Source: Mariaggregatimicrobium sp964498785
GTDB taxonomy: Bacteria > Zhuqueibacterota > Zhuqueibacteria > Thermofontimicrobiales > Thiofontviventaceae
DNA length: 64,000 nucleotides
Reading direction: 5' to 3'
Assembly: GCA_964498785.1 (NCBI GenBank)
Contig: CAZCJL010000019.1
Location: forward strand, 1 to 64,000
This document shows positions 8,865-16,694 of this stretch, piece after piece. The notes under the pieces are model-generated. The model did not search any database and was not told the DNA's origin. It saw only the letters and a program-made list of their open reading frames with translations. Numbering within the stretch: the stretch's first letter is position 1; each line of letters begins with the position of its first letter. Position numbers and translations under genes: made by a program.

Positions 8865-9803
8865 ATGAATCACACGGGATTTGTATTTCATGAAGATTAT
8901 TTAAAGCACAATCCCGGTCCCTGGCACCCTGAACGACCTGCCCGATTAGAAAGCATTGTTAGCCATCTGAGCCAATCCGGTATTTTGTCTCGAGTGGAAA
9001 TGATCGAACCTCGTAATCCGTGCCCGGACTGGATTTCAAATATTCATACATCTGATTATATTTCTCATGTCTGGCAGTCAGCGCTCAACGGAATTGATCA
9101 TCTCGATGCAGATACCGGAATATGTCAGGATTCGTATCGCATCGCATGTCTTGCTGTCGGTGGCGCCCTGGAAGCAGTAGACGCGATTATGGCACATAAA
9201 GTATCAAATGCTTTTTGTGCCATACGTCCTCCGGGACACCATGCAGAACAGAATCGAGCGATGGGATTTTGTCTTTTTAATAATGTAGCGATTACAGCAA
9301 AATATATCCAAATGCAATTTCAGTTGGAGAAAGTCCTGATCGTTGATTGGGATGTTCATCACGGAAATGGCACGCAAAACTCATTTTATGAAGATCCTTC
9401 TGTTTTGTATTTTAGTGTCCATCAATATCCGTTTTATCCCGGAACAGGTCATGAAACAGAAACCGGCCGGGGCGCCGGAAAGGGATTCACGCTTAACAAA
9501 CCGCTTTCTGCCGGAGCAGACGACTCGGCTTATATTGATGTCTTCAGCAATTTGCTTCTACCGGCTGCTAAAAAATTCAAACCCGACTTTATTCTGATTT
9601 CAGCAGGCTTTGATGCACACCAGAACGACCCCTTCGCAACAATGAAAATGACAGCAGCGGGCTTCGGACGGTTGACACAACTTATTAAATTATTCGCGGC
9701 AGAAGAGTGTCACGGTCGTATTCTCTCGTTACTGGAGGGAGGTTATCACCTGGATTCACTTGCAGAATGTGTGGAAACACACATCCGGTCTCTGATGAAT
9801 TAA
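8865..9803 (+). CDS. Histone deacetylase family protein (zinc amidohydrolase)
   Basis: Arginase/deacetylase-fold zinc hydrolase of 312 residues. Signatures: the active-site histidine pair in RPPGHHAEQNRAMGFC, the zinc ligands in DWDVHHGNGTQ and SAGFDAH, and the terminal LLEGGYHLDSL. Bacterial members are cytoplasmic and remove acyl groups from polyamines, acetoin-related or protein lysine substrates; the substrate here is unknown. ATG at 8865 is chosen over an upstream TTG at 8844 because GTGGAGG (8855-8860 region) is correctly spaced for it. The isoaspartyl methyltransferase follows 32 bp later. Confidence 0.92.
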   Translation: MNHTGFVFHEDYLKHNPGPWHPERPARLESIVSHLSQSGILSRVEMIEPRNPCPDWISNIHTSDYISHVWQSALNGIDHLDADTGICQDSYRIACLAVGGALEAVDAIMAHKVSNAFCAIRPPGHHAEQNRAMGFCLFNNVAITAKYIQMQFQLEKVLIVDWDVHHGNGTQNSFYEDPSVLYFSVHQYPFYPGTGHETETGRGAGKGFTLNKPLSAGADDSAYIDVFSNLLLPAAKKFKPDFILISAGFDAHQNDPFATMKMTAAGFGRLTQLIKLFAAEECHGRILSLLEGGYHLDSLAECVETHIRSLMN

Positions 9804-9835
9804 ACCATTATTTTATCTATTGTGGGAGGATATTT

Positions 9836-10570
9836 ATGAGATATTTTTTCATCTGGATTTCTCTGCTGTTCGCATTCTCATTAATGTGCAGAGAACGCAC
9901 CGAACAACAGGAAAAATCCAGTAAAGCAGCAGACACGTATGAACGTTTACGATATGACATGGTTCGCACTCAAATCGAACGACGCGGCGTCAAAGATGAA
10001 CAGGTTCTAAAAGCCATGCGAAAAGTCCCGCGCCATAAATTTGTACCTGCATCATTGAAAGATTATGCGTATCGCGATCAACCATTGCCAATTGGCGCGG
10101 ATCAAACTATTTCTCAGCCCTATATTGTCGCCTATATGACAGAAGCAATCAATCCATCAAAGCGGGATAAAGTATTAGAAATCGGCACTGGCTCTGCGTA
10201 TCAGGCCGCGATATTAGCTGAAATTGTAGCGGAAGTGTACACGATCGAGATTATTCCCGAATTAGCGGAACAGGCACGAAAACATCTACAAAAGATGAAT
10301 TATGCTAATGTGCATGTTAAGTGTGCTGATGGCTACAAAGGCTGGCCCGAAATGGCGCCGTTTGACGCGATTATTGTAACTGCCGCGCCGGATCATATCC
10401 CTCAGCAATTAATTGACCAGCTAAAGCGCGGAGGCAGATTAATCATTCCGATCGGAAGCGGGTATCAGGAATTGATTTTGATTAAAAAATCAGATGAAGG
10501 GAAAATAAAAAAGCAAAATCTTTTGCCGGTCCGTTTTGTGCCGATGACAGGAGAAGCAGAAAAAAAATGA
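9836..10570 (+). CDS. pcm: Exported protein-L-isoaspartate O-methyltransferase
   Basis: Repairs isoaspartyl residues in damaged proteins using SAM. Core motifs are PIGADQTISQPYIVAYMTEA, VLEIGTGSAYQAAILAEI and VKCADGYKGWPEMAPFDAI. ATG 9836 with GGGAGGA about 8 bp ahead is preferred over an open extension reaching back into the deacetylase gene, giving 244 residues. It differs from cytosolic Pcm in carrying a hydrophobic leader (YFFIWISLLFAFSLMC), followed by a polar linker. Cys18 could be a lipid attachment site, although Met at -1 is atypical. Periplasmic repair of proteins is therefore inferred. Confidence 0.88.
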   Translation: MRYFFIWISLLFAFSLMCRERTEQQEKSSKAADTYERLRYDMVRTQIERRGVKDEQVLKAMRKVPRHKFVPASLKDYAYRDQPLPIGADQTISQPYIVAYMTEAINPSKRDKVLEIGTGSAYQAAILAEIVAEVYTIEIIPELAEQARKHLQKMNYANVHVKCADGYKGWPEMAPFDAIIVTAAPDHIPQQLIDQLKRGGRLIIPIGSGYQELILIKKSDEGKIKKQNLLPVRFVPMTGEAEKK

Positions 10571-10653
10571 GAACGCGATAAAGTGAAACATCTGCTAATT
10601 TTATTCGTCTTTCCATGTAATAGTAATTGTTAATTAAACGTGTGAGAGGAATT

Positions 10654-11400
10654 ATGTCTGAAAGAACTGAAAGACTATACCGTTCGCAGGCGGATCGAAT
10701 GATCGCAGGAGTATGTGGAGGCTTTGCAGAGTATTTTGAGCTGGATTCCACTCTCGTGCGCGTTGTCTGGCTAATTTTTACTGTGATCGGAGGGATTGGA
10801 TTTATTGCATATATCGCCTGTTTATTCGTAATGAAAGAAAATCCGGACCAGGATGATATTAAAGAAAGGAAACCTCAAAATACTTCGCTGATAGTTGGGA
10901 TTGGCTTAATTATTTTTGGATTCGCTCTGCTCTCTTCAAATTTTAGTTGGGGACTTATTCACTTTCAGCCGTTTCACTGGCATTTTTTGCGGCCATGGTT
11001 TTTTCACTGGGACAAATTTTGGCCAGTGATTATTATAATTATCGGGGTTTTATATATTTACCATGTTATGAGTAAAGATAAAAAAAGTAATGACGATGAC
11101 GAAACCCGGTTTCCAACTAAAAAATTGACTCGTTCCAAAACCGATAAAATGCTTGGCGGGGTTTGCGGTGGTATTTCTCAATATTTGAACATTGATCCGG
11201 TGCTTACCAGAGTGCTCTATATCATATTTACGCTTTTTTCCGGGATGTTTTTGGGCGTTATCGTGTATATTATTCTATTGATCATTTTACCAGAAGAAGA
11301 TAACACTGTCCAACAAGCAGAAACAGTCTCCGGGTCAAAAGACTTATCGCAACCAAAATCATCCCAAAATAATAAATCGGAAGGAGAGAAAAATGAGTAA
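10654..11400 (+). CDS. Membrane protein with two PspC domains
   Basis: Envelope-stress type membrane protein of 248 residues. Two PspC domains, one at each end: RMIAGVCGGFAEYFELD (about 14-30) and KMLGGVCGGISQYLNID (about 168-184), each followed by a pair of hydrophobic segments. Between them lie two further hydrophobic stretches with an LiaI/LiaF-like look. The C-terminus is polar and Ser/Lys rich. ATG 10654 has GAGAGGA upstream; an earlier TTG (10627) lacks one. It overlaps the next gene by 8 bp, so the two are translated together. A role in sensing or stabilising membrane stress is inferred from the PspC family. Confidence 0.85.
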   Translation: MSERTERLYRSQADRMIAGVCGGFAEYFELDSTLVRVVWLIFTVIGGIGFIAYIACLFVMKENPDQDDIKERKPQNTSLIVGIGLIIFGFALLSSNFSWGLIHFQPFHWHFLRPWFFHWDKFWPVIIIIIGVLYIYHVMSKDKKSNDDDETRFPTKKLTRSKTDKMLGGVCGGISQYLNIDPVLTRVLYIIFTLFSGMFLGVIVYIILLIILPEEDNTVQQAETVSGSKDLSQPKSSQNNKSEGEKNE

Positions 11401-11896
11401 TTCGAAAACTTCATTACTTCCGGGAATTCTGCTCATTATAATCGGATCACTATTGTTAATTCATAAATTGAATATTTTATATTTTGATTGGCCAAAAACC
11501 TATCCCATCGTTTTTGTTGCTATCGGAATTGCTTTATTTGCATCATATTTTTTCAACCGCAATAGCAATTCAGTCTTCTGGGGCACAATTTTCACGCTCG
11601 GTGGTGTGTTTTTTTTCTTGCGGAATTACCATTTTATTGATTATTATTATGTTCGAGAAGTCTGGCCTGTGTTTATGATGATTTTGGGAATTGCGTTTAT
11701 TGTGCTATTTATTGTTAGACCGCAGGATTGGGGAGTATTAATCCCGGGAGGCATTTTACTGATATTGGGAACGAGCTTTTTACTACGGAGTTTACACCTG
11801 TGGCATGCACAGGAAATTATCCGTCGCTATTGGCCGTTGTTGCTAATCCTTATCGGAGCCGGGATCATTCTTAGCAGTCTGAAGAAAAATAACTGA
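11393..11896 (+). CDS. LiaF-like / DUF5668-type membrane protein
   Basis: Small integral membrane protein of 167 residues made of six or seven hydrophobic stretches. The repeated pattern of hydrophobic pair, short turn and WP (FDWPKTYPIVFVAIGIAL, VREVWPVFMMILGIAF, IRRYWPLLLILIGAGII) is typical of the LiaI/LiaF transmembrane region (DUF5668). Three such units appear, suggesting internal repetition. It overlaps the PspC gene and carries GGAGAG just upstream. It is probably the partner of the PspC protein in an envelope-stress pair. Confidence 0.78.
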   Translation: MSNSKTSLLPGILLIIIGSLLLIHKLNILYFDWPKTYPIVFVAIGIALFASYFFNRNSNSVFWGTIFTLGGVFFFLRNYHFIDYYYVREVWPVFMMILGIAFIVLFIVRPQDWGVLIPGGILLILGTSFLLRSLHLWHAQEIIRRYWPLLLILIGAGIILSSLKKNN

Positions 11897-12053
11897 CAGA
11901 TTCTATCAATATCGGTCTATTCGGCTAATTTAATATTTTATAAACCAAAGCCTGAAAATATTGTCTCTGTTTTTTGTATCGAAACTATTAAGCTATTATT
12001 ATTTAGAATGTTGCGTCTTTAAATCTTTGTACAGAAAAAAATTTAGATTAACA

Positions 12054-12089
12054 AAAAAGGCAGGAGTTCGAATGTACCCCTGCCTTTTT
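12054..12089 (+). terminator. Rho-independent terminator after the PspC operon
   Basis: AAAAAGGCAGG and CCTGCCTTTTT form a perfect 11-bp stem with a 14-base loop and a built-in T run. It closes the PspC/LiaF operon about 160 bp after the last stop. Confidence 0.85.
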
Positions 12090-12122
12090 ATTCTATACTA
12101 AATAATTTTAAACATTTAATAC

Positions 12123-12151
12123 TTGACAAAATAGCAAAAAGTTATTATATT
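12123..12151 (+). promoter_or_regulatory. Putative sigma-70-type promoter for TPR gene
   Basis: TTGACA (12123-12128), 17 bp, TATATT (12146-12151). It is a near-consensus pair 45 bp ahead of the TPR protein start and immediately after a terminator. Confidence 0.65.
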
Positions 12152-12195
12152 AAAAACTAAATGAAATCCAAAATTCGGATGGGAGCAAAATATTA

Positions 12196-13536
12196 ATGTA
12201 CTTCATAATTATTAATATTTTTTTATTAATTTTTTTTGCCTTCTTACTTTTTATCGGAATTCGTGGCCGAATCTGGTCATTCATTCCTTTTAATATTGTC
12301 GGATTTTTAACAGCCACTATTTCAATCGGACTTGACGCCTTTGGTTTACTTAATCAGTTGCGAATTGTAACGTTGCTGATACTCCTCATTATTGTTTTTT
12401 TATTTGATCTTTTCATCACATTTCGCGATATAAAAGACATCTCTGAAGAAGATGAGACCAGGGTTTTCTATCTTACCTCTCCCCGTATTTTCGAGTTTTA
12501 TAAAATAATTGCAGACCAACGGATGATGAAAAAAGAACTGGATGAAAATAGCGAATACGCAATTAGCGATCGTTTACAGGCGCTGCAATCATGGAAATTG
12601 GGAAACCGGGCCTTTCTCAAAAAAAACTACCAGGAAGCATTAGAAAAGTATGATCTTTCTTGCACATGGATTAACTCAGCAATTTGCTATTTAAATCAAA
12701 GTGGTGTTTTAATCAGATTAAAGCAATATGACGATGCAATCGTTCTTGCCGAGCGTTCTCTTGAAATTAATCCGCAATTCTTTGAAGCATATATGAATCT
12801 TGGCGTCGCTCATCAGTTTTTGAATCGGTTAGATATCGCATTAGCGATGTTCGAGAAAGCAGTCAACCTGAAACCGGAAAGCTTCGAGGCCTGGTATTGT
12901 CTTGGTTATATTCAATTACGCCTGAAAAAGTACGAGCTGGCTGTTGAAAGTTATAATAAAGCAATTCATCAAAATACTAAATACTACGAAGCCTGGTACC
13001 ATAAAGGGCTGGCATTAAAACAACTTGGCCAAGATGATCTGGCATTAAAATGCTTTGAAAAGGTCGCTGATTTGGAATCGAATCATTATCAGGCTCATTT
13101 TCATAAAGGGAATATCCTTAATGAAATGGATTATAATGAAGAAGCCATTGAAAGCTACAAACGGGCTCTGAAAATTAAACCAGATTATGTTGAGGCATGG
13201 AACAATCGGGGAATCGTTCTGAGTAAATTAAATAAAACGAGGCAAGCGATAAAGAGTTATACCAGGGCAATCAAAATAAATCCCAAATATGTAGAAGCAT
13301 GGATTAATCGCGCTTTGGCTGAAGATGGCATTGGGAAATATAAAAATGCATTGGAAAGCTATCACAAATTTCTCGAACATTCAACACCAGAAAGTAATAA
13401 ATATATAAAAATCGCTCGCCGACGAATTTCTGAAATTAAAGAACAGTTAAAAAAGAAATCTAAAAAAGTTAATAAAAGCAATCCGAATAACGAAGATAAA
13501 TCAATGGAAATACAATTTGCCGAAGACCTTTCATGA
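12196..13536 (+). CDS. Membrane-anchored TPR repeat protein
   Basis: Protein of 446 residues: two or three hydrophobic helices (residues 1-75), then a charged linker, then about eight tetratricopeptide repeats from about 130 to 410. Clear repeats include AWYHKGLALKQLGQDDLALK, AWNNRGIVLSKLNKTRQAIK and AWINRALAEDGIGKYKNALE. The C-terminus is Lys/Asn-rich and probably disordered. Such proteins act as assembly scaffolds; the TPR domain is likely cytoplasmic if the N-terminus has an even topology. No partner is adjacent: it has its own promoter and about 285 bp of non-coding DNA after it. Confidence 0.85.
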   Translation: MYFIIINIFLLIFFAFLLFIGIRGRIWSFIPFNIVGFLTATISIGLDAFGLLNQLRIVTLLILLIIVFLFDLFITFRDIKDISEEDETRVFYLTSPRIFEFYKIIADQRMMKKELDENSEYAISDRLQALQSWKLGNRAFLKKNYQEALEKYDLSCTWINSAICYLNQSGVLIRLKQYDDAIVLAERSLEINPQFFEAYMNLGVAHQFLNRLDIALAMFEKAVNLKPESFEAWYCLGYIQLRLKKYELAVESYNKAIHQNTKYYEAWYHKGLALKQLGQDDLALKCFEKVADLESNHYQAHFHKGNILNEMDYNEEAIESYKRALKIKPDYVEAWNNRGIVLSKLNKTRQAIKSYTRAIKINPKYVEAWINRALAEDGIGKYKNALESYHKFLEHSTPESNKYIKIARRRISEIKEQLKKKSKKVNKSNPNNEDKSMEIQFAEDLS

Positions 13537-13713
13537 ACACGGCAGATTTGTGAAGGGGGAATTCGTCTAATTCTCGGATGATTTTAAGTATCCCGCAACC
13601 GACCATCCAATAAAATCATAAATTGCCTCATGGCGAGACAATTTTGTTTTGACTTAATACAAGCCTTTCTTATTGATATCTTTTCAGTAAAATAAATAAC
13701 TTTGTTTATATTA

Positions 13714-13727
13714 AAGTTACGTAACTT
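13714..13727. promoter_or_regulatory. 14-bp palindrome upstream of orphan gene
   Basis: AAGTTACGTAACTT is perfectly symmetric and is followed by a further half-site GTAACTT at 13735-13741. It lies about 95 bp ahead of the orphan gene at 13822 and could be an operator. The rest of the gap 13537-13821 shows no gene. Confidence 0.35.
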
Positions 13728-13821
13728 AAATAGTGTAACTTCTAAATGGCATAGTATTTGTAAAAATAACAGTCGAGAGTTTTTAAATAAATAAACTATT
13801 TTACTAGAAGAACAGGTCGAT

Positions 13822-14352
13822 ATGAAGGAGCTACTATACTTTTCGTTTTCAGATTTGTTAGTCAGGGTTGAATATTCAAAAGAGGCTAATTCCCTCAAGT
13901 ATGCGGCTCATCGTGAAATTTCTTTTGGTGAACGAGTTGTTGTGGAACAATATCTGTTATCAAATATCGCCTTAAAAACGGAATATTATAATCGATATCC
14001 CGCATTATTCATCTATTTAGGAAAGGATTCTAAACTACTAAGAGACTTAAATTTATTTCACCTGAAAAACACGATTAAATATCTCTCGGGGCGAGATAAA
14101 GAAGTAAAACAGCAAGTTGAAGGATTAATCGCAAAATCCATGAGTAATTATTACTTCGAGCAAATTGGTGATGAAATTTTAACGTTACGAAAAAAAGTGA
14201 ACAAGAATCTGGATGATGTTAATAGTGTAGAATCAAAGGCGAAAATGGATGAATTGATTAAAGCATACAACATTTACTCGACCAAAAAAATTAGCTTAGA
14301 CGATGTGATTCCTGTGGATCTAAAAGAATATTTCCAACTCGAGACATATTAA
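13822..14352 (+). CDS. Orphan protein of unknown function (176 aa)
   Basis: Not recognised. Soluble, 176 residues, no signal peptide or membrane segment. The first half mixes beta and helix (LLYFSFSDLLVRVEY, EYYNRYPALFIYLGKDSK); the second half is strongly helical with heptad-like patterns around LRKKVNKNLDDVNSVESK. It ends EYFQLETY. Coding support comes from its length in an AT-rich area, its isolated position between a palindromic upstream region and a strong terminator, and balanced composition. It is more AT-rich than its neighbours. Start ATG 13822 has only a weak AACAGG upstream. Confidence 0.65.
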   Translation: MKELLYFSFSDLLVRVEYSKEANSLKYAAHREISFGERVVVEQYLLSNIALKTEYYNRYPALFIYLGKDSKLLRDLNLFHLKNTIKYLSGRDKEVKQQVEGLIAKSMSNYYFEQIGDEILTLRKKVNKNLDDVNSVESKAKMDELIKAYNIYSTKKISLDDVIPVDLKEYFQLETY

Positions 14353-14361
14353 GATTCAGAT

Positions 14362-14408
14362 AATAATGAGAGAAGTTAATTGCTTTCTATTTAATTTCTC
14401 TCATTATT
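14362..14408 (+). terminator. Terminator after orphan gene
   Basis: AATAATGAGAGAA pairs perfectly with TTCTCTCATTATT (13 bp), loop of 21 bases, followed by ATTTTTAT. It begins 10 bp after the stop codon. Confidence 0.75.
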
Positions 14409-14477
14409 ATTTTTATAATTTTGAAAATGTGCAGTTACTGAAAACAAAAATAGGGGGATGATAGGAGAACATGAAAA

Positions 14478-15731
14478 ATGAAACATTACATCTATGCACT
14501 GGCATTCATGTTATGTCTGCTTTCCTCTGTATTTAGCCAAACAGCTCAAGACAAGCTTGGACTTGGTTTTAATATTGGGGGACAAAAAATATTTGGCGAC
14601 CTCGAAAATACAGGATTTGGAATCGGATTGGAAACCTACGCGAAATATTTAGTGAATGACAGATTTTTTATGACAGGCGCTTTGGGCTATAGTGAATTAA
14701 GTGATGGCACTTTTCGTATCGATAAAAGCACTTTTATAACAAATTTAATCACTCTCGATTTAAAAGGTGGCTACAGCCTGTCACCTGACAATGCCTTTAA
14801 TCCTTATGCCTACGCCGGGCTTGGTATTATTAATTTTAAATACGATAACTGGGATCGCTTTTTTGACGGTTCTTTTATGGTAGGTGGTGGCGCTGAACTG
14901 ATGCTTTCACCACAATTCGCGTTGGATCTGTATTCCGATTATCGCTGGACTACCGGAGATGATTTTGATGGTAGAAATGCACAGGCCAGAGACGGCTATC
15001 TCAATATTCGAGGTGGCTTTACTTATTACCTGACTCCTAAATCAAAACATCACGGTCCAAAAGTGCTGGCTGAAAAAGTCCCTATCGAAGAACTGAGCGG
15101 AACAGGCGGCGACGGTGAATTCGGTTCTATCGTTGATGGTATTGAAGATTACGAAAAATCAGAAGATTCAAATATGACAATGGCTGAATTTATTCGCCTC
15201 AAATCAAGAGTCGATGAACTCGGAGATGCTATTCGTCAAAAAGAGTTGGAAATTGAAGAACTAAAAGCGCAGTTAGAAGCAAGACAGGACAGACTCGCAG
15301 AACTTGAAACAACCATGAAAACCCGCAGCCCGGCGCTTGCATCTTCCATGAATATGAACGTTAGTGACTTTGCAACGAGCTATGAACAGGCGCTGGAAAA
15401 CTTTTACGCAAAAGAATATGACGCTGCAATTTACACCTTCAATATGTTGTTACAGGAATATCCAAATCACCGGCTGGCCAGTAACTCACAGTACTGGTTG
15501 GGTGAATGTTATTTTGGTAAAAATGATTACGATGCGGCTTTAGGCGCGTTCAGCAGAGTTTTCGACTTTGCCCGCAGCGTAAAAAATGATGACGCTCTGT
15601 TAATGATGGGACGATGTTATTCGAAATTAGGGAATCCTCAAATGGCGCAGAAAATGTATAATAGGTTAATGAATGAATATCCGCAAAGTGAGTACTACGC
15701 CAAGGCGTCACGTTATACGGTTAATATGTAA
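14478..15731 (+). CDS. Outer-membrane beta-barrel protein with coiled coil and YbgF-like TPR
   Basis: Exported protein of 417 residues. Signal peptide MKHYIYALAFMLCLLSSVFS, then an OmpA-like eight-strand barrel pattern (about 22-190; GLGFNIGGQKIFGDLENTG, YAYAGLGIINFKY, LDLYSDYRW). A coiled coil (about 235-285; ELGDAIRQKELEIEELKAQ) and a C-terminal YbgF/CpoB-like TPR unit (SQYWLGECYFGKNDYDAAL) follow. The combination would tie the outer membrane to periplasmic machinery. Start ATG 14478 follows TAGGAGAAC; a nearby ATG at 14471 is out of frame. Terminator hairpins lie before and after it, so it is probably monocistronic. Confidence 0.82.
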   Translation: MKHYIYALAFMLCLLSSVFSQTAQDKLGLGFNIGGQKIFGDLENTGFGIGLETYAKYLVNDRFFMTGALGYSELSDGTFRIDKSTFITNLITLDLKGGYSLSPDNAFNPYAYAGLGIINFKYDNWDRFFDGSFMVGGGAELMLSPQFALDLYSDYRWTTGDDFDGRNAQARDGYLNIRGGFTYYLTPKSKHHGPKVLAEKVPIEELSGTGGDGEFGSIVDGIEDYEKSEDSNMTMAEFIRLKSRVDELGDAIRQKELEIEELKAQLEARQDRLAELETTMKTRSPALASSMNMNVSDFATSYEQALENFYAKEYDAAIYTFNMLLQEYPNHRLASNSQYWLGECYFGKNDYDAALGAFSRVFDFARSVKNDDALLMMGRCYSKLGNPQMAQKMYNRLMNEYPQSEYYAKASRYTVNM

Positions 15732-15773
15732 AATTGACAATCCATTTCCTCTATACATATTATTTTTATCTCG

Positions 15774-15802
15774 AGCCCTGATCACTATGGTCAGGGCTTT
15801 TT
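15774..15802 (+). terminator. Terminator after barrel/TPR gene
   Basis: AGCCCTGA pairs with TCAGGGCT across a 9-base loop, followed by a T run. It lies 43 bp after the stop codon. Confidence 0.85.
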
Positions 15803-15803
15803 A

Positions 15804-15841
15804 TTGCAATCTATCTAAAAATGTGTTATATTTAACACATG
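15804..15841 (+). promoter_or_regulatory. Putative leaderless promoter with palindromic operator over the start codon
   Basis: TTGCAA (15804-15809), 17 bp, TATATT (15827-15832) place transcription start at about 15838-15840, on or next to the ATG at 15839. The -10 box is the centre of a perfect palindrome, ATGTGTTA-TATT-TAACACAT (15821-15840). No ribosome binding site exists between them. The layout suggests a leaderless mRNA whose promoter can be blocked by a dimeric repressor. Confidence 0.45.
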
Positions 15842-16630
15842 TTAACTTTTACGCATACATACCTGATTTTGATGGCACATCGAAAGATGAACTCACGTGA
15901 CGCCCCCATTCCAAACCCTGAATTGATTTTAGGAAATGTAGTTCCGGACTTTGTGACTCACCTTGGCAGAGATAAATTTCAGGCAATCGCACATAATCTG
16001 TCCCTGTTTGCCGGGTTAAAACATAAACGGAAACTGGATTGGGGCGCGCTTTTTCATATTTTATGCGATAATTACACCACTCTTAAACGACTTACTTTTG
16101 ATGGCAATTATCATCAGTATTCCCGAAATGGATTTATTGAAAGCCTGTCAAAAGATGTTGATGTCAGCTATTTGAAAAAAATCCCCAAAAGAAGAATTTT
16201 GCAATGCGCGTTTGATGTGCTTGTTATTCGTAAAGAAAGAGATGTGCTGGTAGAAATGTTGACAAGCGCAGAATTGTTTCTGCGCTCTCATTTTGATGAG
16301 ATTTTACATCATGTCGCCAGCGTTTATGAAATGGATAAAGATTACTTGCGTATTGGCATTCAGCGGTTTTCGCATGTGTATGGACCAGATTTCATTCAGA
16401 AGTCCTCCATGCCAGCATATCGATTATTTCCATTGATCAGAAGTATGTTGAATCTTCCCAGTTTAACCGATCCTGATTTCATTTTCAACAAAATCGATGC
16501 GCATCCGGAACTTATGAAACTGGTGGAGCAGCATTTAATGTTGATTCAACATAACTGGCATGAGCTTTTAGAAGAAACCGTGACCCAGGTGTTGAAATTT
16601 CCTGATTTTCCTGCGGAGATATTTGAGTAA
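15839..16630 (+). CDS. Hypothetical protein, possible zinc-dependent phospholipase C-like fold
   Basis: Soluble 263-residue protein. The N-terminus MLTFTHTYLILMAH, then LILGNVVPDFVTHLGRD, HNLSLF and a later FHILCDNYTT place several His and Asp residues in a spacing that recalls the zinc-dependent phospholipase C/S1-P1 nuclease-like helical fold seen in many short FCB proteins. This similarity is by eye only. The rest is helical (about 100-260). The start at 15839 gives the natural histidine-rich N-terminus but has no ribosome binding site, consistent with leaderless translation; Met12 is the alternative. A bidirectional terminator closes the gene. Confidence 0.65.
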   Translation: MLTFTHTYLILMAHRKMNSRDAPIPNPELILGNVVPDFVTHLGRDKFQAIAHNLSLFAGLKHKRKLDWGALFHILCDNYTTLKRLTFDGNYHQYSRNGFIESLSKDVDVSYLKKIPKRRILQCAFDVLVIRKERDVLVEMLTSAELFLRSHFDEILHHVASVYEMDKDYLRIGIQRFSHVYGPDFIQKSSMPAYRLFPLIRSMLNLPSLTDPDFIFNKIDAHPELMKLVEQHLMLIQHNWHELLEETVTQVLKFPDFPAEIFE

Positions 16631-16635
16631 AAATA

Positions 16636-16673
16636 AAAAACCTCCCGCATCAAAATTTGAGCGGGAGGTTTTT
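16636..16673. terminator. Bidirectional terminator between convergent genes
   Basis: AAAAACCTCCCGC and GCGGGAGGTTTTT form a perfect 13-bp stem with A and T runs on both sides. It lies between a plus-strand stop (16630) and a minus-strand stop (16695) and can serve both. Confidence 0.9.
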
Positions 16674-16694
16674 AATTTCAAAAATTATGTGGAG

